Source: Lachnospiraceae bacterium (GTDB lineage: Bacteria; Bacillota; Clostridia; Lachnospirales; Lachnospiraceae). From it: a stretch of 55,632 nt of DNA. Both the position numbers and the translations under genes were made by a program. A model generated the notes under the pieces. That model worked only from the letters and a program-made list of their open reading frames with translations, did not search any database and was not told the DNA's origin. Location of the stretch: assembly GCA_029067085.1 (NCBI GenBank), contig JAIEFE010000015.1, positions 1 through 55,632 of the forward strand. The letters are read 5' to 3'. How positions within the stretch are numbered: the first letter of the stretch is position 1; every line of letters begins with the position of its first letter. Shown here piece by piece: positions 36,009 through 45,397 of this stretch.

Positions 36009-37133
36009 CTAACTTTCAAAATATCCGGCCACCGTCTTCAAGTGTTCGATCACCGGCAGATGCTGCGGGCAGGCGTTCTCACACTGTCCGCAGGCGATGC
36101 AGTCCCCAGCCTTCCCGAAAGTTCCCGTCAGCCGCTCATAATATTCTCCCTGCGGCGTCCATCCCTTTCCTTCCGCCTCCTGCATCTCCGCATTGTAGAG
36201 AGAAAAATATTTAGGAATCGCAATGTTTTTAGGACAGCCCTCCGTACAGTAAGAGCAGCCGGTGCAAGGAATGGCGATATTGCCGTTGATCATGGCAGCC
36301 GCCCTGTATACCATATGCACCTCTTCCTCCGTGAGAGGCTTGAAATCGTTCATATAACTAGTGTTATCCAATAACTGTTCCATATTGCTCATGCCGCTCA
36401 AGACCATTTTCACATTGTCGAGACTTGCCGCAAAACGGATTGCCCATGAGGGGATCGACATGTGCGGATCATAATTCGTGAACATCTCAGCCACGCCCTG
36501 CGGCACCTGTGCCAATGTACCGCCTTTGACCGGTTCCATCACCCACACCGGCACGCCATGCCTCGTCGCCGTCTCATAGCAGAGCCTTGACTGGATCGCG
36601 CTGCTCTCCCAATCCAGATAGTTGAGCTGAAGCTGCACAAACTCCATCTCAGGATGCTCCGTCAGCACCTGATCCAGGAACTCCGCATTGTCATGGTAAG
36701 AAAAACCGATATGTCTGACGAGTCCTTGCTTTTTCTTTTCCACGAGCCAGTTGAAGCAGTCCAGATCCGTATAGATCTTATAGTGTCCAAAGCCGATATC
36801 GTGCAGCAGATAGTAGTCAAAATATGTAACACCCGTTTTTTTAAGTTGTGCTTCAAAAATCCTGTCTCTGTCTTCTTTGTTCTGGATAAAGCTCGCATGC
36901 AGCTTCGTGGCAAGTGTATAGCTGTCCCTCGGGTGTCTGTCCACCAGACATTCCTTCGCCGCCTCCTCGCTCTTAAATCCGCAGTACATCCATGCCGTAT
37001 CAAAATAGGTAAAACCCCTTTCGATAAAAGCATCCACCATCTTTTTTGTTGTTTCCAGATCGATGTCCGCCGCATCATTCGAATTGCGTAACGGCAGACG
37101 CATCAAGCCAAATCCCAGTTTTTTTGCTTCCAT
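36009..37133 (-). CDS. Aldo/keto reductase with C-terminal 4Fe-4S domain
   Basis: A 374-residue oxidoreductase. Residues 1-280 form an aldo/keto reductase barrel with FGLMRLPL at the start, FDTAWMY (active Asp and Tyr), a catalytic Lys in LATKLH and DYYLLHDI. The C-terminal 90 residues carry two cysteine clusters, CTGCSYCTEGCPKN and CIACGQCENACPQHLP, typical of two 4Fe-4S sites. Such fused proteins are common in anaerobic Firmicutes and probably couple a carbonyl reduction to ferredoxin-like electron transfer. The substrate is unknown. It lies alone, convergent with the symporter gene. Confidence 0.92.
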   Translation of the reverse strand: MEAKKLGFGLMRLPLRNSNDAADIDLETTKKMVDAFIERGFTYFDTAWMYCGFKSEEAAKECLVDRHPRDSYTLATKLHASFIQNKEDRDRIFEAQLKKTGVTYFDYYLLHDIGFGHYKIYTDLDCFNWLVEKKKQGLVRHIGFSYHDNAEFLDQVLTEHPEMEFVQLQLNYLDWESSAIQSRLCYETATRHGVPVWVMEPVKGGTLAQVPQGVAEMFTNYDPHMSIPSWAIRFAASLDNVKMVLSGMSNMEQLLDNTSYMNDFKPLTEEEVHMVYRAAAMINGNIAIPCTGCSYCTEGCPKNIAIPKYFSLYNAEMQEAEGKGWTPQGEYYERLTGTFGKAGDCIACGQCENACPQHLPVIEHLKTVAGYFES

Positions 37134-37233
37134 ACTTACTCTTTCCCTCCAATCTTTTTAAACTCCCGGATACCGCAAAACCTCTGTCTGCTGATCTCCA
37201 TTTCACAAAAAACAGCAATGACAAATATAGGCG

Positions 37234-38008
37234 CTATCCCAATGCTACATCTAAAACCATCATGATCACAAATCCGACAGCAACACCTATCGTCCCGATA
37301 TTGCTGTGCTTCCCGGCCTGCGCTTCCGGAATCAACTCCTCCACTACCACATAGATCATCGCCCCTGCCGCGAAAGATAAAAGCGCAGGCAGCGCGGAGA
37401 CTGCCTTCTCTGCCAGAAGGATCGTGATAAAGGCGCCAATCGGCTCCACAATCCCCGACAAAGCTCCGCAAAAAAAGGCTTTTCCTTTAGAGACGCCCTC
37501 ACCGCAAAGCGGCATGGAAATAATGGCGCCCTCCGGAAAATTCTGAACTGCGATACCCACCGCAAGTGCGAAGGCGCCTGCCATTGTGATTCCCGCATCT
37601 CCGATCAGTGCCCCCGCAAAAGTCACTCCTACACTCATTCCTTCCGGAATATTATGCAATGTCACTGCAAGGACAAGCATCGTTGTTTTTTTTAAGCGCG
37701 GTATCCACACGCTCCGGCCGTTCACGCTCCAGACTCAACTGCGGCATCAGGGTATCCAACAGCAGAAGAAAGGCCACACCTGCCATAAACCCGCCGGCTG
37801 CCGGAATCCAGGCAATCCGGCCACGCTCGCCGGCCATCTCAATAGCCGGAATCAAAAGCGACCACACCGAGGCGGCAATCATAACCCCTGAAGCAAAACC
37901 CAAAAGAAGCTTTTCTACTCCCTTATGCATTCCGCGCATAAAAAATACCATCGCTGATCCGAGAGCGGTTCCCCAAAAAGGAATCAGCAATCCTGCAAAC
38001 ACCTGCAT
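37234..38008 (-). pseudogene. ZIP-family metal transporter gene with a single frameshift
   Basis: Two adjacent frames together make one full ZIP (GufA/ZupT-like) zinc/iron transporter of about 257 residues. The N-terminal frame (38008 to about 37690) reads through MVFFMRGMHKGVEKLLLGFA and LLLLDTLMPQL to DTALKK. The second frame continues LKKTTMLVLAVTLHNIPEGMSVGV, with the metal-binding HNIPEG, then NFPEGA and VEELIPEA. The join is a run of eight A on the minus strand (T8 at 37686-37693); seven would keep one frame. Without correction the protein ends after NNDACPCSDIA. Read error, true mutation, slippage at the A8 run and +1 frameshifting all fit. The rest of the gene is intact. Confidence 0.85.
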
Positions 38009-38024
38009 ATTTAACTATCCTTCC

Positions 38025-41000
38025 CTATTTCACCTTTACCGGATACCTGACGGTAACGGGCTTCGCATCATCCGCCTGCTCCGCCAAAAAAAACCGAAAC
38101 TGCAGGGAATAGTTCTTTCCTTTGACGGCGCGTCCCGAGCGATTCATGCTAAGCCTCCCATTCCCCTCCTTATTATATTCATAAGTAAAGGCATCCGTGT
38201 TTCCCACAAGGGTCACATTTTCGATTTCAGGTGCACCCGCGCCCTTCAAGACCGCATTCATGTCAATCTCCACGGAATTGTATGCGCCGCTGTACATAAG
38301 GGCAGTTTTCGGCGAAGCGGTTACCTTCGCACTGCCCTGCTTCACCTTAAATGTCACGGCAGGAGTCGTAATTTCCTCCGTCTCCCCGTTCACATTTCGC
38401 AAAATAAGCATCGGCGTAACAGTATACCGGCATTTAGTAACAAGTGTTTCTTTATTTTTTGCCCGAAGTTCTATGGTCTTTCCGTCCTCACTCCAGGCCG
38501 CCCGGAACAGATGCGCGTCCCGGCCTGTCAGCTTCACTGTCCTGTCTGCCGGAATCACAAAGTTTCCGTTCACCGCCTTTAGAGAGGGCGTCAGCGACAT
38601 AAAACTCCCCTCTCTGTTCAGAACGTCGATACTGCCCTTCGCACTGATCTTAACCGCTTTATCGGGAGCGCTGTCCACTATCTTCAGGGTGAGCGCCGTT
38701 TTCCAGATCTTCCCGTCCTTAGCAGCCTGCACAACGTATTGATAATTCCCCTTCGCCACGGCTTTGTTATTGAGTCGCGCTTTCACTTGATAACACCCGT
38801 TTTCTTTTTCGACGGAAAATATCACCTGGCTGTTCTTTACCACTTCCTTCGCCTTTGTATCCCCGGAATTGCAGTAGACGCTGACCCGCACACCGGAGGC
38901 TGCGTCCGACGAAACGTTGCCGCCGTTCTTCCATCTGACGAGCGTGGAAGCCGCATCATATCCCTTGTAGGCGTCGTTCGCGTTAAGCTGCAGAGTTTTC
39001 TTTTCCAGAGCGATAGCGGGCTCCCCCAGATTGACCTTCACATTGCAGGCAAGATTTACGGACTCTGTCCAGTTTTCGCTCTTAAGCCGTATCGTCAGGC
39101 GGAAGCTGTCTGCCTGATTGAGATTTCTGCCTTGCAAAAGAATGTTTTTCTCCTCCTGCTGCAGTTTAGCCTCATAGTTTCCCTTCCCCCTGGCAGAGAT
39201 GCCGGCTATTGTCAAATCATTCCAGATAAGCGTCTCCGGGTTCTTGAGTCCGATTCGCGCCGAAGTAAACCCGCTCTTCGGATACAGCGTCACAGTGCTA
39301 ATATCAGGTGATATTTTAAGTGTCTTCTTCTCCACTGCCACAGTAAAGGGCACCGTCAGCTCCCGCCAGCCCTCCAGCGTGATCTTGAGATTTCCCTTTC
39401 TTACACTATCTAAGGCCGCGCCTGTGCCGGGCGGCTTCAAATAGTAACTGCCGGACTGTTCACCCGTCCCCTGCTCCACAATATAGTTGCAGCCCGTAAG
39501 ACTTACCTTCTGCACCTTTTCCTCCGTGTCAAAGATCAGAAGACTGCTCGTATCCTTATAGAAAAGGTTCAGCTTATTTTTCTGCTTCACGCTGCACTTT
39601 GGTTTAGCCGAAACCACCTTCACCGTGAAAGGCAGATCATAACTCCCCCTCTCTGTCGCAACGCAGAGCTTCATTTTATAAGTTCCCGTCTTCGTATCCG
39701 CCTTTGCCGTAACACTGCAATTTCTCAGGCTGCCATCCGATGTATTTTCATCAGTCAAGATAAATTTTCCGCTATGACTGCCGTTTCTCTCATCATCCTT
39801 AATTGTAACTCCCGTTATTTTATATACTTCTCCGGATGTCTTTCTTGCGGCATAGAGGCAGAATTTCGTCCCGGTCGTCTGCCAGGTATTTACCGTGACC
39901 GTCTCCTCGCTGAGCCCCGGGCAGGCGTCCGCCACTGCCAGCGTCAGTGTATGGGTGGTTTTTGCCGCATCGTTCCCTGTCACCACGATCTCAGCCGTTC
40001 CCGCCGCCTTAACGATCAACGGAATCTCAAAACTGCCTTCCGCCATGTCGGACGACATTACCGTGGACGTTTTCACCGCTGCCACTTTGCCGTTGCTGCT
40101 CTTTACCGTAAGTTTTGTGACCCCCGTCATATGAAGCCCGATTTCACTGTTTACCTGATTTGTGTTCGTCGTGCTGAATTGAGAGAGTTCAGCCTCGTAC
40201 CGGTAATCGTCTGCTTCGCTCTTTGTAAAGTGCTCAACCTTGGAAACAGCAAAGGAGAGCTCCGTATTTTCCACCACAGTGAGCTTACAGCTCGCGGTAA
40301 AGGTCTTTTCTCCAAGTTTGAGCTGAGCCCTCAGAAGCGTGTCCCCCGGCGCAGCTGCTTTAAGCGCTGCCCCGCCGTCCGCGCTTTTCTCTCCTACCGA
40401 GAGCGTCTGGGGCTTGCTGCTAGTCAAGGTACTATCTTCCAGCTTCTTAAGAAGCTCGTTTTTCTGATTTTGATAATAGACGTTATTTTTTAAATCTTCG
40501 TGATTCTTCTCATACTGAATCAATTCTTCTGCAAAAGAATAGTTTACATAACATTTTGCCGTCCAGCCGTTTTTGAGGACGGAAATTTCCTGCTCCACGC
40601 CTGTCTCATCCTGATGCCTCACGCTCAATGAAATATTCTCCACCGTGAGGAAATACACGGACAAAAGCGCCTCAAACCGCCCCTGGCCTGTCTCTTCCGC
40701 AGGCCGGTACTCTGCCGGAAACGTCTTTGAGCGCATTCCCTTAAACGGAGCCAGCGCAGTATCCGGGTATTTCCAGCGCCATCCTTCAGGCAGCTTCACA
40801 TCACCCAGAGATGTCTGAATGTTTGTCAAAGCGATCAGAGACGGGATGCTCTCCGGAACAGCCGCCTCCCGCACCGTCACCCTGCACTTTTTCGACGTTT
40901 CTCCGGTTCCTGTCGCCGCTGTGCCGCTCTCATCCGCCAGTACAGCCGTAATCTCGGCCTCTCCCGGTGTTTTCGCTGTCACGATTGCACGCAGACCGTT

Positions 41001-43163
41001 GCCGCTGACGGTTGCCACCGAATCATCAGAAGAAGTCCAATTCACGCGCTTCCACTTTGTGTCCGCCGGACTTAAGTAGATGCGTAACTGTCTGCTCTCC
41101 CCGGCAGCGTTCCCCTGCTCGTCCTTCCAGACACTCAGACTGATATTTTCCGCTTTTTCTTCATTTTCCACCCGCAGTTCCATCCCGGGCAGTTCGGCAT
41201 TTTCCACCTTCACCTCACAGGAGAGTGTTTTCAGACCGTTTTCCACATCAGCCCAGATTGTAGCTTCACCCACACCCACAGGCGTGACAACGCCGTCCGC
41301 ATCCACAACAGCCACGTTACGGTTTTCACTGATCCATTGCACCGCATCCGCAGCAGGCTTTCCCCCATCCTGAACCGCAAGTTTCTTTCCTTTTTCCTGC
41401 AGTTCAAAGGCCAGCCAATAATTTTTCGTATCTTCTTCAAATCCTATCCCGTCTGCTGACAAGGTATATTCAGAAACTTTGACGCTGCAAGCCGCCTGCT
41501 TTTCATTCACGGCTGTGGCCGTGATCGTGGTCTCTCCCACACCGACAGCCGTCACCACGCCGCTTTGGTCCACGGTAGCCACAGCATGATCCAGGCTCTC
41601 CCATTTCAGGGTCTTATCTGCCGCATTGGATGGCGTCAGATCTGCATGAAGCGCTCCCTGATTCTTTCCCTCCGTATCATCGAGCAAAAGATGGAGTTTA
41701 TCCGTGTTCATGGTCACACGCTCCACTTCCTTCGGCGCATCGGACAGAGAAAAGAAATCCACGTTGTAGCTTAAGACTGCCGCTTTATCATCCGTTGTCT
41801 TCAATCCGGTGACTGTCACCTGAAACTGCGAGTCTTTACCGTAACTCACGCCGTTCGGGCGGAAAATAATACAGTTCGGCATTCCATATCCGCCTGCGTC
41901 CACCGCAAAATATCCATCCGCCTTTTTCCCGGAAAAACTCCATATTTTGCCGGAAGAGACATCTTTCAGAGTCACTGTGACCTCCCCCCGGTCCACCGTC
42001 CGGTAATCGCTCCCGAAGCTCACCGTCCACGGCGTCCCGGAGCCGTTCATCAGCTCGATGGGCATATTTCGGGCGGGCCATGCCACATAATCCGCGATAC
42101 TGCTGCCTTTCCTGTCAAAGGCGTACATGGCGGAGTAAGCTCCCACCGCACCGAAGCCCGTCTGCTGCATGGATGGATTCAAAACCCAACGTCTGTGACC
42201 AATTCGGGCAATATTGGAGGAATCCCCGTCATACATCCAGCCATTCAGAAGACTCTTTGCCATATTGCCATAATTCCATGCAATATTGCTGCTGGAACAG
42301 CCCTTCAATCCCTTGTTGTAAAGCTCATCATATTCTTCTGTAAAACCGCTTGGTCTGGCAGGTTCGTGAGACAATTTCCCATTCACACAGTTCAGCAGCG
42401 CTCCCGCCTGCGTCAGCTCTATATAGTCCTCATTCAGTGTCACATCGGCCGGAATCCCCGCCACATAACGGATGAAATTAAGCAGATTCAACGCGTTCTC
42501 CAGGCTGTCGCCCGACAAGTGCCCCGCCTTATAGGGGCTTTTTGTCGAAGGTTTCTCGCTGTAGGTATTTGACGTATTTATGCTCCAGGGGTGGGCGTTG
42601 TAATAGGCAATGATGTCCGACCTGCCGGGCGTTTGTAAGGCTGTCCTGCCCTCATTGGTTAACATAACACTATCACTATAGGAAAGAATCCCTGCTGCAC
42701 CTCCGCCCTCTGATGAAAGAGGCGGTTCCCCCAGCGCTTCCCCTGCCCCGGGAATCTGTTCCGGTAAAAGCTCCTCCTCCGCATCCGGCGTATTCTCTGA
42801 GACGCTCTCTTCCGCAGGTTTCTCTGTCTCCTCCGGTGTGAGCTCTTCCTCTTCCACAGGTGCATCCGTCTCCTCAGATGAAGGTTCTTCCTCCTCCACA
42901 GGTGCATCTGTCTCCCCAGATGAAGGTTCTTCTTCCTGCGCAGGCTCTTTCCCCACCGCAGGTTCTTCTGCCTCTCCGGACTCAGGATTCTCTTCCTCTA
43001 TAGCCGCCTGCTCTTCTTCTGCGGAAGCAGAGACAACCGTATTCTCCGGCATGCTCTCCTGCGCGGCGCACACGCTCCCGAACGTCCCCTCTGCCCAAAG
43101 CAGCGCCGCCATCAGAAACGCCAACGCTCTTCTTCCGTTTTTCTCAGCTTTTCTTTTCCCCAT
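38025..43163 (-). CDS. Giant secreted protein with CAP domain and Ig-like repeats
   Basis: A 1712-residue secreted protein. A signal peptide spans about residues 1-34 (basic start, hydrophobic ALAFLMAALLWAEG, ending near SVCAAQ). A Glu/Pro-rich linker with near repeats of APVEEEEPSSEETD covers about 45-155. A CAP/SCP-like domain (about 200-355) has LLNFIRYVAGIPADV, GKLSHEPARPS, SSNIAWNYG and IGHRRWVLNPS. At least two Big_2 Ig-like domains follow (for example HAVATVDQSGVVTAVGVGETTITA), then many more beta-rich repeats. There is no LPxTG or C-terminal helix, so it is not sortase-anchored. The ATG at 43163 overlaps the MmcQ gene by 20 bases. A role in wall or host contact is inferred. Confidence 0.85.
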   Translation of the reverse strand: MGKRKAEKNGRRALAFLMAALLWAEGTFGSVCAAQESMPENTVVSASAEEEQAAIEEENPESGEAEEPAVGKEPAQEEEPSSGETDAPVEEEEPSSEETDAPVEEEELTPEETEKPAEESVSENTPDAEEELLPEQIPGAGEALGEPPLSSEGGGAAGILSYSDSVMLTNEGRTALQTPGRSDIIAYYNAHPWSINTSNTYSEKPSTKSPYKAGHLSGDSLENALNLLNFIRYVAGIPADVTLNEDYIELTQAGALLNCVNGKLSHEPARPSGFTEEYDELYNKGLKGCSSSNIAWNYGNMAKSLLNGWMYDGDSSNIARIGHRRWVLNPSMQQTGFGAVGAYSAMYAFDRKGSSIADYVAWPARNMPIELMNGSGTPWTVSFGSDYRTVDRGEVTVTLKDVSSGKIWSFSGKKADGYFAVDAGGYGMPNCIIFRPNGVSYGKDSQFQVTVTGLKTTDDKAAVLSYNVDFFSLSDAPKEVERVTMNTDKLHLLLDDTEGKNQGALHADLTPSNAADKTLKWESLDHAVATVDQSGVVTAVGVGETTITATAVNEKQAACSVKVSEYTLSADGIGFEEDTKNYWLAFELQEKGKKLAVQDGGKPAADAVQWISENRNVAVVDADGVVTPVGVGEATIWADVENGLKTLSCEVKVENAELPGMELRVENEEKAENISLSVWKDEQGNAAGESRQLRIYLSPADTKWKRVNWTSSDDSVATVSGNGLRAIVTAKTPGEAEITAVLADESGTAATGTGETSKKCRVTVREAAVPESIPSLIALTNIQTSLGDVKLPEGWRWKYPDTALAPFKGMRSKTFPAEYRPAEETGQGRFEALLSVYFLTVENISLSVRHQDETGVEQEISVLKNGWTAKCYVNYSFAEELIQYEKNHEDLKNNVYYQNQKNELLKKLEDSTLTSSKPQTLSVGEKSADGGAALKAAAPGDTLLRAQLKLGEKTFTASCKLTVVENTELSFAVSKVEHFTKSEADDYRYEAELSQFSTTNTNQVNSEIGLHMTGVTKLTVKSSNGKVAAVKTSTVMSSDMAEGSFEIPLIVKAAGTAEIVVTGNDAAKTTHTLTLAVADACPGLSEETVTVNTWQTTGTKFCLYAARKTSGEVYKITGVTIKDDERNGSHSGKFILTDENTSDGSLRNCSVTAKADTKTGTYKMKLCVATERGSYDLPFTVKVVSAKPKCSVKQKNKLNLFYKDTSSLLIFDTEEKVQKVSLTGCNYIVEQGTGEQSGSYYLKPPGTGAALDSVRKGNLKITLEGWRELTVPFTVAVEKKTLKISPDISTVTLYPKSGFTSARIGLKNPETLIWNDLTIAGISARGKGNYEAKLQQEEKNILLQGRNLNQADSFRLTIRLKSENWTESVNLACNVKVNLGEPAIALEKKTLQLNANDAYKGYDAASTLVRWKNGGNVSSDAASGVRVSVYCNSGDTKAKEVVKNSQVIFSVEKENGCYQVKARLNNKAVAKGNYQYVVQAAKDGKIWKTALTLKIVDSAPDKAVKISAKGSIDVLNREGSFMSLTPSLKAVNGNFVIPADRTVKLTGRDAHLFRAAWSEDGKTIELRAKNKETLVTKCRYTVTPMLILRNVNGETEEITTPAVTFKVKQGSAKVTASPKTALMYSGAYNSVEIDMNAVLKGAGAPEIENVTLVGNTDAFTYEYNKEGNGRLSMNRSGRAVKGKNYSLQFRFFLAEQADDAKPVTVRYPVKVK
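42859..42942 (-). repeat. Two 42-bp tandem repeats in the Glu-rich linker
   Basis: Units 42859-42900 and 42901-42942 differ at a handful of positions and encode 14-residue repeats of the APVEEEEPSSEETD type. A partial unit lies at 42835-42858. Copy number may vary between strains. Confidence 0.7.
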
Positions 43164-43518
43164 GGGGTTTTCTTCCTTCTCTCTTCTTTTCTCCAGCCAC
43201 CAGATCATAACTCTCGGCAATCATGCGCATTATAACCTCATCCGGAATGGTGCCGTCTAAAATCACTGTGTTCCAGTGCTCTTTGTTCTGATGATAGCCC
43301 GGCAGCACCGCCTGGTAGGTCTGGCGCCAGAAATCCCGCCATGACGGATCTACCTTGATATTGATGCGCATCGTACCCTCGTATTCATAGGTCCACAAAA
43401 ATGCCTTTTTGTTCCTCCGGCACCTTACCAGTACCCAGTTCGTATCATGAAACGGCATGTCCTGATAAACATCTTGAAATGTCATTCCATACTGCAAAGC
43501 CTCTTCTCTCGTTGTCAT
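43144..43518 (-). CDS. MmcQ/YjbR family protein
   Basis: A 124-residue cytoplasmic protein of the MmcQ/YjbR fold (CyaY-like). Family landmarks are FPDVYQDMPFHDTNWVLVR-like residues near 14-35, the FLWTYEYEGTMRINIKVDP stretch and PGYHQNKEHWNTVILDGTIPDE. These are usually called DNA-binding by structural similarity only. The ATG at 43518 follows GAGGTG at a short spacing. Its 3' end overlaps the start of the giant secreted protein gene by 20 bases, so the two are probably translated from one mRNA even though their roles seem unrelated. Confidence 0.85.
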   Translation of the reverse strand: MTTREEALQYGMTFQDVYQDMPFHDTNWVLVRCRRNKKAFLWTYEYEGTMRINIKVDPSWRDFWRQTYQAVLPGYHQNKEHWNTVILDGTIPDEVIMRMIAESYDLVAGEKKREGRKPHGEKKS

Positions 43519-43622
43519 AGTCACACCTCAGTGTTTCCAGTATACCACTTCTGCGGCCGCATTTACAACGATTTTTCCCCAAACCATCTTCTCCAAAATA
43601 TCACAATTCCACCCATCTTCAT

Positions 43623-43669
43623 AGAATGCTTCCCATTCTCCTCGCATGATTTCCTTTGTCTCGATTTCC
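43623..43669 (+). repeat. Hairpin-bearing repeat, copy 2
   Basis: Matches 23518-23564 at 38 of 47 positions, including the AGAATG/CATTCT stem, ATGATTT and CTTTGTC. It lies about 110 bases before the glnA promoter in the 343-base gap 43525-43867, which holds no gene. Confidence 0.55.
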
Positions 43670-43734
43670 CAACCGGAAAAATGCGAAAAAAAGGCACTCA
43701 TATCGTAATTCGCACAACATTTTTAAAAACCGGC

Positions 43735-43764
43735 TTTACTGTCACACTTTGTCTGTAGTATAGT
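43735..43764 (+). promoter_or_regulatory. Probable glnA promoter
   Basis: TTTACT (43735-43740) and TATAGT (43759-43764) are separated by 18 bases and lie about 100 bases before the glnA ATG. Confidence 0.55.
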
Positions 43765-43787
43765 GTAATTATACATACAATTCACAA

Positions 43788-43845
43788 ACCCCGCGGCAAA
43801 TGCAGATGTCCGTTTCAAAGACTTTCTGCCTGCTGCACGCGGGAA
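43788..43845 (+). promoter_or_regulatory. Structured 5' leader of glnA
   Basis: CCCGCG (43790-43795) can pair with CGCGGG (43838-43843), and GCAGA (43802-43806) with TCTGC (43825-43829), with a further GTC/GAC pair inside. The nested arms resemble a regulatory leader. I do not recognise a known riboswitch, and the two-hairpin AnnGnn pattern of ANTAR targets is not evident. Confidence 0.4.
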
Positions 43846-43867
43846 TCCAAGAGAAAGGGATATCATT

Positions 43868-45295
43868 ATGGACAAGAGTGCAGAAATCAGAAAGCTTTGT
43901 CAGGAGAAGGCGATCCGCATGATCGACTTCAAGATGACCGACATTGACGGACGTTGGCGTCACATCACGATACCGGTGGAACGGTTTGATGAGAATGTCT
44001 TCGTCTACGGGATCGGCTTTGACGGTTCCAATTACGGATACGCTCCCATTGAGAAGAGCGATATGGTGTTTTTACCCGACCCGGATACCGCTTATGTGGA
44101 TCCCTTTGCAGAGGTGCCCACACTCACCATGTGCGGCAATGTCTGTGTCATCGGAAAAGGGGAGAACACACCCTTTGACCAGTATCCGAAAAACGTCACC
44201 CTCCGTGCTATGGATTATATGAAAAAGACCGGCATTGCGGATAACATGGTGATCGGACCGGAGTTTGAATTTTATCTGTTCGACTCCGCACGCTACGAGG
44301 TTTCTCCCAGACAATGCGCTTACAGCATTGACACCAAACAGGCCAATTGGAACTGCAGTCTGAACAATCCCGGCAACAACGGCTACGAAGTAACTCACGG
44401 CGGCTACCATATCGCCGCGCCTCAGGATGTGGGTTATGACCTGAGAAGCCGCATGTGTACGGAAATAGAAAACTGGGGCGTTAAGGTTAAATACCATCAC
44501 CATGAGGTAGGCGGCCCCGGCCAGATGGAGATTGAGGTGGAATTGGCGGACATGCCTGCTATGGCAGACAATACCATGATCATCAAATACATTATCAAAA
44601 ACATGGCAGCCAAAGAAGGCAAGACAGCCACTTTTCTGCCCAAACCCATCTATCAGGAAGCAGGAAACGGCCTGCACGTACATATGCTGCTCACCAAGGA
44701 CGGAAAACCCGTCTTCTACGATGAGAACGGTTACTCCGGCTTAAGCCAGACTGCCCACTATTTCATCGGCGGCCTGCTCTCCCATATCGCGTCCCTGTGC
44801 GCCTTTACCAACCCTTCCACCAACTCCTTCAAGCGTCTGGTGCCGGGTTACGAGGCTCCCGTGACCATCGGCTATGCCACCTCCAACCGCAGCGCAGTGA
44901 TCCGGATTCCCGCTTACGCAAAATCTCCGGAGACTAAACGTTTCGAACTGAGAAATCCGGATGCCACCGCCAACCCTTACTATGCTTATGCTGCCATCCT
45001 GATGGCAGGTCTGGACGGCATTGAGAAAAAGATCGATCCGGCAGCAAACGGCTGGGGGCCTTATGATTTCAACCTCTACAACCTCTCTGCAGAGGAACAG
45101 AAGAAGATCAAGGGTCTGCCGAAGTCTTTGGACGAGGCGCTGGATGCACTGGAAAAAGATCACGATTATCTGACCAAGGACGGGGTATTCCCGCAGAGAC
45201 TTATCGATGTGTGGATCGAAAGGAAGCGCGCTGAGGTGAAGAAAGCCGGACAGATTCCCACGCCGGCGGAATTTATGATGTACTATGATCTGTAA
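43868..45295 (+). CDS. glnA: Glutamine synthetase, type I
   Basis: A 475-residue cytoplasmic enzyme that makes glutamine from glutamate, ammonia and ATP. The N-terminal beta-grasp domain (about 12-105) includes FDGSNYGYAPIEKSDM. The catalytic domain has VIGPEFEFYLFD, GNGLHVHMLL, the glutamate flap NPSTNSFKRLVPGYEAPV and the ammonium/ATP site NRSAVIRIP, then KRFELRNPDATANPYYAYAA. The adenylylation-site region reads DFNLYNLSAEE, so E. coli-type adenylylation is not clearly supported. AGAAAGGGA lies just upstream of the ATG. A gamma-glutamyl-amine ligase from the same superfamily is a less likely reading. Confidence 0.92.
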   Translation: MDKSAEIRKLCQEKAIRMIDFKMTDIDGRWRHITIPVERFDENVFVYGIGFDGSNYGYAPIEKSDMVFLPDPDTAYVDPFAEVPTLTMCGNVCVIGKGENTPFDQYPKNVTLRAMDYMKKTGIADNMVIGPEFEFYLFDSARYEVSPRQCAYSIDTKQANWNCSLNNPGNNGYEVTHGGYHIAAPQDVGYDLRSRMCTEIENWGVKVKYHHHEVGGPGQMEIEVELADMPAMADNTMIIKYIIKNMAAKEGKTATFLPKPIYQEAGNGLHVHMLLTKDGKPVFYDENGYSGLSQTAHYFIGGLLSHIASLCAFTNPSTNSFKRLVPGYEAPVTIGYATSNRSAVIRIPAYAKSPETKRFELRNPDATANPYYAYAAILMAGLDGIEKKIDPAANGWGPYDFNLYNLSAEEQKKIKGLPKSLDEALDALEKDHDYLTKDGVFPQRLIDVWIERKRAEVKKAGQIPTPAEFMMYYDL

Positions 45296-45358
45296 CTTTA
45301 TGCGGTTTTCAGTCACATAACGTGCATGACCATAACTGAATTGATCCGTAACACGATA

Positions 45359-45397
45359 AATATAGCTTCCTTTGCATTAGTCAAAGGAAGCTATATT
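45359..45397. terminator. Long perfect hairpin between glnA and hipA
   Basis: The 16-base arms 45359-45374 and 45382-45397 (GCTTCCTTTG/CAAAGGAAGC core) pair perfectly around a 7-base loop. The right arm includes the hipA stop codon. T tails are short on both sides, so termination for both convergent genes is likely but not certain. Confidence 0.6.

Noticed and set aside
37686..37693. Classical -1 programmed frameshift in the ZIP gene
   Set aside because: A -1 shift would hit a stop (TAA) at once; the required change is +1 or loss of one A, so only +1 shifting, slippage, mutation or read error remain.
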